A stretch of 14,251 nucleotides of DNA from assembly GCA_017407765.1 (NCBI GenBank), contig JAFQVZ010000239.1, positions 1 through 14,251 of the forward strand. Direction: 5' to 3'. Each line of letters opens with the position of its first letter. The first letter of the stretch is position 1. The notes beneath the pieces are model-generated. The model searched no databases. It had not been told where the DNA came from and saw only the letters and a list, made by a program, of their open reading frames with translations. Below, piece after piece: positions 12,391-14,251 of the stretch. A program made the position numbers and the translations under genes. This DNA comes from Clostridia bacterium (lineage in GTDB: Bacteria > Bacillota > Clostridia > Oscillospirales > Butyricicoccaceae).

Positions 12391-12653
12391 TGAAAGCCTT
12401 TAAGCTTCAGATCGTCACACCTGAGGGTATGTATTTTGACGGTGAGTGCACACAGGTCACCGTTAAGAGCACAGAAGGCGGCGTTTCTATTTTGGCAGGA
12501 CATATTCCTTATGTAACCACTCTGGACACAGATGGATGGTGCAGGGTATATGACGGCGACAATAAGCGTCAGGCCTATTGCTCGGGCGGAATGCTCACCG
12601 TATCCAAAGATGTGACCAGGATCGTCGCATCGGTCTTCCGTTGGGAAGAATAA
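12390..12653 (+). CDS. atpC: ATP synthase F1 subunit epsilon, N-terminal domain only
   Basis: Epsilon sits on gamma and the c-ring. Residues 1-87 cover only the N-terminal beta-sandwich: FKLQIVTPEG (4-13), the GGVSILAGHIP turn (30-40) and CSGGMLTVSKD (64-74). The usual protein has about 130-140 residues, with a C-terminal pair of helices that can block rotation and bind ATP. Here the frame stops after RWEE, and 18 nt later a terminator begins. The missing domain is therefore not simply out of frame. Similarly short epsilon subunits are known in some bacteria. The expected effect is loss of epsilon-type inhibition of ATP hydrolysis. The start overlaps the atpD stop by one base. Confidence 0.93.
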
Positions 12654-12671
12654 ACAGCTTAACAAACTTAA

Positions 12672-12700
12672 AAAGGCTCCGCCGGAAGGCGGAGCCTTTA
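12672..12700 (+). terminator. Intrinsic terminator of the atp operon
   Basis: AAAGGCTCCGCC and GGCGGAGCCTTT form a perfect 12-bp stem closed by a GGAA loop (12684-12687). The T-run is short because it lies within the stem end, but the stem is very GC-rich and it stands 18 nt after the last gene. Confidence 0.85.
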
Positions 12701-12758
12701 GATATTTTATGAGGAAAAATTGATAGGAAAAACTTTTTAAAAAAGTTGAAAAAAAGTG

Positions 12759-12787
12759 TTGACATTACCCGGATGAAGTGGTAATAT
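12759..12787 (+). promoter_or_regulatory. Strong rRNA-like promoter of mini-unit 1
   Basis: TTGACA (12759-12764), a 17-bp spacer ending GATGAAGTGG, and TAATAT (12782-12787). Upstream is TTGAAAAAAAGTG, almost the same as upstream of both rRNA promoters further on. The likely start is the A at 12794, 7 nt after the -10 box, in the context GTCACA shared with unit 2. Confidence 0.85.
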
Positions 12788-12988
12788 ATAGTCACAACAA
12801 AGAAACACACAAATAAACCGATACAAAAATAAAAGAAAGAGAGGACATACTCCAATGTACTAATTATTTAAAAGCCAACTCATTTGAACTTAAACCCCAA
12901 AACCGATCATAAGAACCTCACTTTATGAGGAAACAAAATAAACTTTACATATAGATCGACGAACAAGGCGGAATAGGAACAAAAAATA

Positions 12989-13090
12989 GTGGCTTCTAAA
13001 AACTCTGAACCACATAATTTGAAAAGATCAAGGTTTTATATTAGTTTCATATATAATCTTTTTATTAACCTCCTTGATAGTGAAAGATAA
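12989..13090 (+). CDS. Possible 33-codon hydrophobic peptide (GTG start)
   Basis: Within the long leader of unit 1, a GTG at 12989 lies 10 nt after AGGA and opens 33 codons ending in TAA. The product would have a charged, polar start (VASKNSEPHNLKRSR), then a hydrophobic aromatic stretch from about residue 16 to 29 (FYISFIYNLFINLL) and a DSER tail. The layout resembles small membrane peptides such as type I toxins. However, AT-rich DNA easily yields such runs by chance, the start is weak, and the hydrophobic part coincides with the inverted repeat at 13027-13078. No homologue is recognised. Confidence 0.2.
   Translation: MASKNSEPHNLKRSRFYISFIYNLFINLLDSER
13027..13078. other. Inverted repeat in the unit 1 leader
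   Basis: ATCAAGG (13027-13033) pairs with CCTTGAT (13072-13078). Inside, TTATAT (13036-13041 region) can pair with ATATAA (about 13051-13056), giving an extended imperfect hairpin. The right arm contains CCTCCTT, complementary to a consensus ribosome binding site. The element has no T-run after it. Confidence 0.4.
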
Positions 13091-13254
13091 CAAAGATAAT
13101 AGTTAGACTGAAACAATGTAACCAAATCAAAGTTTTAAATTGCACATTTAAAAATAAATAAACTAATATAAAAATCAAAAAACAAGTAGAAACAAAAGTT
13201 TCGAAAGTAAATTGATCGGATCAAAACAAATCTAAGAAAGAAGAGGTATAAAAA

Positions 13255-13281
13255 ATGATGTTAGATAACAAGAATTCTTAA
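13255..13281 (+). CDS. Mini-ORF 1, MMLDNKNS
   Basis: Eight codons starting with tandem ATGs, 8 nt after AAGAGGT (13241-13247), and ending TAA. It shares ATGATG-TAGATA-CAAGA with two further mini-ORFs downstream (13561, 13768), each in the same place relative to a promoter and a terminator. The last base of its stop codon is the first base of the terminator stem. The recurrence of the binding site, start and terminator supports real translation or regulation. The function is unknown, and no known leader peptide is recognised. Confidence 0.55.
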   Translation: MMLDNKNS

Positions 13282-13325
13282 GAGCTGGTACTTATTTAAT
13301 CGGTAATAGGTACCAGCTCTTTAAA
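13281..13325 (+). terminator. Terminator-like hairpin of mini-unit 1
   Basis: AGAGCTGGTAC (13281-13291) pairs perfectly with GTACCAGCTCT (13110-relative right arm at 13310-13320), and inner A-T and G-T pairs lengthen the stem to about 16 bp. Only TTT follows before AAAATTTAT, so the T-run is weaker than in unit 2 and read-through is conceivable. Confidence 0.65.
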
Positions 13326-13327
13326 AT

Positions 13328-13438
13328 TTATATAAGACTCGCTGCCTTAAGCAGAGCCGTGATCAGATCGCCGCCGAGAGGCGGATTTGTTTTTATATAG
13401 ATATTGAGATATTTACGAACGTCGAAAATAGAAAAAAT
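13328..13438 (-). pseudogene. Possible C-terminal gene remnant on the minus strand
   Basis: Between two stops on the minus strand, 36 codons are open without any ATG, GTG or TTG start. The translation reads like a natural protein end: FDVRKYLNIYIKTN, then PPLGGDLITALLKAASLI and a stop at 13328-13330. The segment is an island of higher GC in an otherwise AT-rich region between mini-units 1 and 2. It may be a decayed gene end left by a rearrangement, or a chance reading of a hairpin-bearing spacer. No family is recognised. Confidence 0.25.
13371..13395 (+). terminator. Possible second hairpin terminator after unit 1
   Basis: CCGCC-GAGA-GGCGG (13371-13384) is a 5-bp all-GC stem with a stable tetraloop, followed by ATTTGTTTTTA. 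It could back up the weak terminator of unit 1. The stem is short, so the call is tentative. Confidence 0.35.
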
Positions 13439-13462
13439 TTAAATAAAAATCTGCAAAAAGCC

Positions 13463-13491
13463 TTGACATTATCAAGATGAAGTGGTAATAT
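13463..13491 (+). promoter_or_regulatory. Strong rRNA-like promoter of mini-unit 2
   Basis: TTGACA (13463-13468), a 17-bp spacer ending GATGAAGTGG and TAATAT (13486-13491). From the end of the spacer to GTCACA it is the same as unit 1; only the first half of the spacer differs. The start is predicted at the A at 13498. Confidence 0.85.
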
Positions 13492-13560
13492 ATAGTCACA
13501 GAAAAGGAAAAGGGAAAGTTCAAAGAGACGGTTAAAAACAAAATAATAGGAGGATAACAA

Positions 13561-13593
13561 ATGATGCTAGATATCAAGAGTTATCAGAGATGA
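13561..13593 (+). CDS. Mini-ORF 2, MMLDIKSYQR
   Basis: Ten codons with tandem ATGs, 7 nt after a perfect AGGAGG (13548-13553), the best ribosome binding site of the three units. It shares MMLD-x-K with units 1 and 3; the Leu codon is CTA here and TTA in the others, a synonymous change. The stop TGA (13591-13593) lies inside the left arm of the terminator and overlaps a following ATG (ATGA). The leader of about 60 nt is purine-rich. The function is unknown. Confidence 0.55.
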   Translation: MMLDIKSYQR

Positions 13594-13637
13594 TGTTTGA
13601 AAGAAACCCAAAACTTTTAAACATCATCTCTTTTTTT
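13586..13637 (+). terminator. Intrinsic terminator of mini-unit 2
   Basis: AGAGATGATGTTT (13586-13598) pairs with AAACATCATCTCT (13619-13631), 13 bp, extended inward by GAAAG/CTTTT. Seven T residues follow (13631-13637). The stem begins five bases before the mini-ORF stop codon. Confidence 0.9.
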
Positions 13638-13687
13638 ATCTCTTTGAAAGCGCGATGAAAATAAAATGAAAATCTTTCAAAAAACTA

Positions 13688-13716
13688 TTGACATTACCCG
13701 GATGAAGTGGTAATAT
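13688..13716 (+). promoter_or_regulatory. Strong rRNA-like promoter of mini-unit 3
   Basis: TTGACA (13688-13693), a 17-bp spacer and TAATAT (13711-13716). The whole promoter is identical to that of unit 1 over 29 bp. The start is predicted at the A at 13723 in the context ATCACA. Confidence 0.88.
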
Positions 13717-13767
13717 ATAATCACAATAAAACATAAAATAAATCTAACGAATGAGAGGTAAAAGAAA

Positions 13768-13794
13768 ATGATGTTAGATAACAAGAGTATATGA
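13768..13794 (+). CDS. Mini-ORF 3, MMLDNKSI
   Basis: Eight codons with tandem ATGs, 9 nt after GAGAGG (13753-13758). The first six codons equal those of mini-ORF 1 (ATGATGTTAGATAACAAG). The stop TGA (13792-13794) overlaps an ATG (ATGA), as in unit 2, and the terminator stem begins at its second base. The short A-rich leader is about 45 nt. The function is unknown. Confidence 0.55.
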   Translation: MMLDNKSI

Positions 13795-13835
13795 GAGGAT
13801 ACTTGAACAGTAAATCAAGTATCCTCTCTTTATTT
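13793..13835 (+). terminator. Intrinsic terminator of mini-unit 3
   Basis: GAGAGGATACTTGA (13793-13806) pairs perfectly with TCAAGTATCCTCTC (13815-13828), 14 bp with an 8-nt loop, followed by TTTATTTAT. The stem sequence is unrelated to those of units 1 and 2, yet the pairing is complete. Confidence 0.85.
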
Positions 13836-13906
13836 ATGTATGCAGCCGGATCGGGATAAACAAGTGCAGTCAGAATGTTATAATTGAAGTATATATAACA
13901 AGCCGT

Positions 13907-13936
13907 AAAAGCCTTTTTAGGGCTTTTTCTTTTTTC
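13907..13936 (+). terminator. Intrinsic terminator just before the rRNA promoters
   Basis: AAAAGCC (13907-13913), loop TTTTTAG and GGCTTTT (13921-13927) are followed by a T-rich run (TCTTTTTT). It would insulate the rRNA promoters from transcription coming through the mini-units. Confidence 0.7.
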
Positions 13937-13958
13937 AAAAGATTTTGAAAAAATAGTG

Positions 13959-13987
13959 TTGACAAAGGGGTAGGTGTGTGGTAATAT
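13959..13987 (+). promoter_or_regulatory. rRNA-type promoter P1
   Basis: TTGACA (13959-13964), a 17-bp spacer ending TGTGTGG and TAATAT (13982-13987), with TTGAAAAAATAGTG directly upstream as a likely AT-rich UP element. The start is predicted near the A at 13995 (CTCACG). Tandem spacing with P2 of about 140 bp and the boxA-like site after it are typical of rRNA operons of Bacillota. Confidence 0.85.
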
Positions 13988-14034
13988 CTATCTCACGCGG
14001 TCGGAAGACAGCGGACACAAGCTCAGAACGTTTG

Positions 14035-14048
14035 ATCAGCATGCTGAT
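14035..14048. other. Perfect 14-bp palindrome between P1 and P2
   Basis: ATCAGCATGCTGAT is its own reverse complement. It lies about 40 nt after the P1 start and 53 bp before the P2 -35 box. It could be a protein-binding operator or a stem in the P1 transcript. A second hairpin, GAAGCGC-GAAA-GCGCTTC (14062-14079), follows it. Confidence 0.4.
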
Positions 14049-14100
14049 TTCGAGGGTTTTGGAAGCGCGAAAGCGCTTCGAAAAAACTTGAAAAAAGGTG

Positions 14101-14129
14101 TTGACAAACGGATGAGAGTGTGGTAATAT
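14101..14129 (+). promoter_or_regulatory. rRNA-type promoter P2
   Basis: TTGACA (14101-14106), a 17-bp spacer (with CGGATGAGAGTGTGG) and TAATAT (14124-14129). TTGAAAAAAGGTG stands upstream, as at P1 and unit 1. The CGGATGA and TGGTAATATA parts match the mini-unit promoters most closely, indicating common descent. The start is predicted at about 14135. Confidence 0.87.
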
Positions 14130-14230
14130 AAACAAGCTGCTTACGAGAACGGCTGCTGAGAGAACGAAAGAGTTCCTTAGTGAAGAGTTTGATGACGGAG
14201 CGAACGACTGAAAGAAACGGTCAGGATAAA

Positions 14231-14251
14231 AGCACTTTGTAAATTAAACAA
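14231..14251 (+). promoter_or_regulatory. boxA-like antitermination site of an rRNA leader
   Basis: AGCACTTTGTAAATTAAACA resembles the boxA region of rRNA leaders in Bacillota (TGCTCTTTGAAAACT type). It is about 100 nt after P2. This suggests that a 16S rRNA gene starts shortly beyond the window; none of the mature rRNA is visible here. Confidence 0.6.

Larger units (their letters stand above)
12794..13325 (+). ncRNA. Predicted transcript of mini-unit 1 with long A-rich leader
   Basis: The transcript would run from the promoter at 12759 to the hairpin at 13281-13320, about 530 nt. Unlike units 2 and 3 (leaders of about 45-65 nt), some 460 nt precede the MMLD mini-ORF. This leader is extremely A-rich and largely unstructured. 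Exceptions are a small hairpin CCTCA-CTTTA-TGAGG (12916-12930) and a larger inverted repeat (13027-13078). Early on, GAGAGG is followed by ATG TAC TAA (12855-12863), perhaps the wreck of another mini-ORF. I recognise no known RNA family in it. Confidence 0.5.

Noticed and set aside
12855..12863. ATG TAC TAA after GAGAGG as a gene
   Set aside because: Two codons cannot be supported as a coding sequence; it is kept only as a possible relic of a mini-ORF.
13879..13884. TATAAT string before the 13907 terminator, as a promoter of a fourth mini-unit
   Set aside because: No -35 box at 16-18 bp, and the transcript would be only about 45 nt with no ORF.
12759..14129. CRISPR array or simple tandem repeat
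   Set aside because: The repeated parts are promoters, mini-ORF starts and terminators at uneven distances, without regular short repeats and spacers and without cas genes.
14174..14251. Start of the 16S rRNA gene at GAGTTTGATGACGGAGCG
   Set aside because: It resembles the first bases of 16S rRNA (AGAGTTTGATC) but then diverges; with a boxA-like site following, it is leader rather than mature rRNA.

Overview
The window comes from a Gram-positive anaerobe. The gene content, strong AAGGAGG-type ribosome binding sites, GC-rich genes set in very AT-rich spacers and the rRNA promoter style point to a gut-type Clostridia (Bacillota), perhaps Ruminococcaceae/Oscillospirales. That placement is an inference from sequence style; no marker gene fixes it.

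Layout. (1) Positions 1-365 hold no gene, only diverged, hairpin-rich repeats. (2) A strong promoter at 366-394 and a leader with a 9-bp hairpin precede a lower-glycolysis operon, pgk-tpiA-gpmI-eno (515-5387), which ends in a textbook terminator. (3) A second promoter (5605-5633) starts a complete F1Fo ATP synthase operon, atpZ-atpI-atpB-atpE-atpF-atpH-atpA-atpG-atpD-atpC (5705-12653), also closed by a terminator. Several junctions overlap by 1 or 4 nt. (4) The last 1.5 kb is AT-rich. It carries three successive short transcription units, each with a near-identical promoter, an A-rich leader, a ribosome binding site, an 8-10 codon ORF starting MMLD and a terminator hairpin beginning at or just before the stop codon. 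Next come another terminator, two tandem rRNA-type promoters and a boxA-like element at the window edge, so an rRNA operon probably starts just outside.

How it fits together. The first operon encodes the step from 1,3-bisphosphoglycerate to phosphoenolpyruvate, plus triose-phosphate isomerase. The second encodes the rotary ATP synthase/ATPase. Its c subunit carries a two-carboxylate pattern (E29 and E62, with T63 and Y67) that matches Na+-coupled rotors. Its epsilon subunit is only 87 residues and lacks the C-terminal helical domain.

The most unusual part is the array of three miniature units upstream of the presumed rRNA operon. Their promoters share an exact 17-bp spacer, TTGACA and GTGGTAATAT (the two rRNA promoters have TGTGGTAATAT). 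The mini-ORFs share MMLD-[N/I]-K, while the terminator stems differ in sequence but keep full pairing. I recognise no known family for them. They could be small RNA or peptide genes, or ribosome-sensing attenuators.
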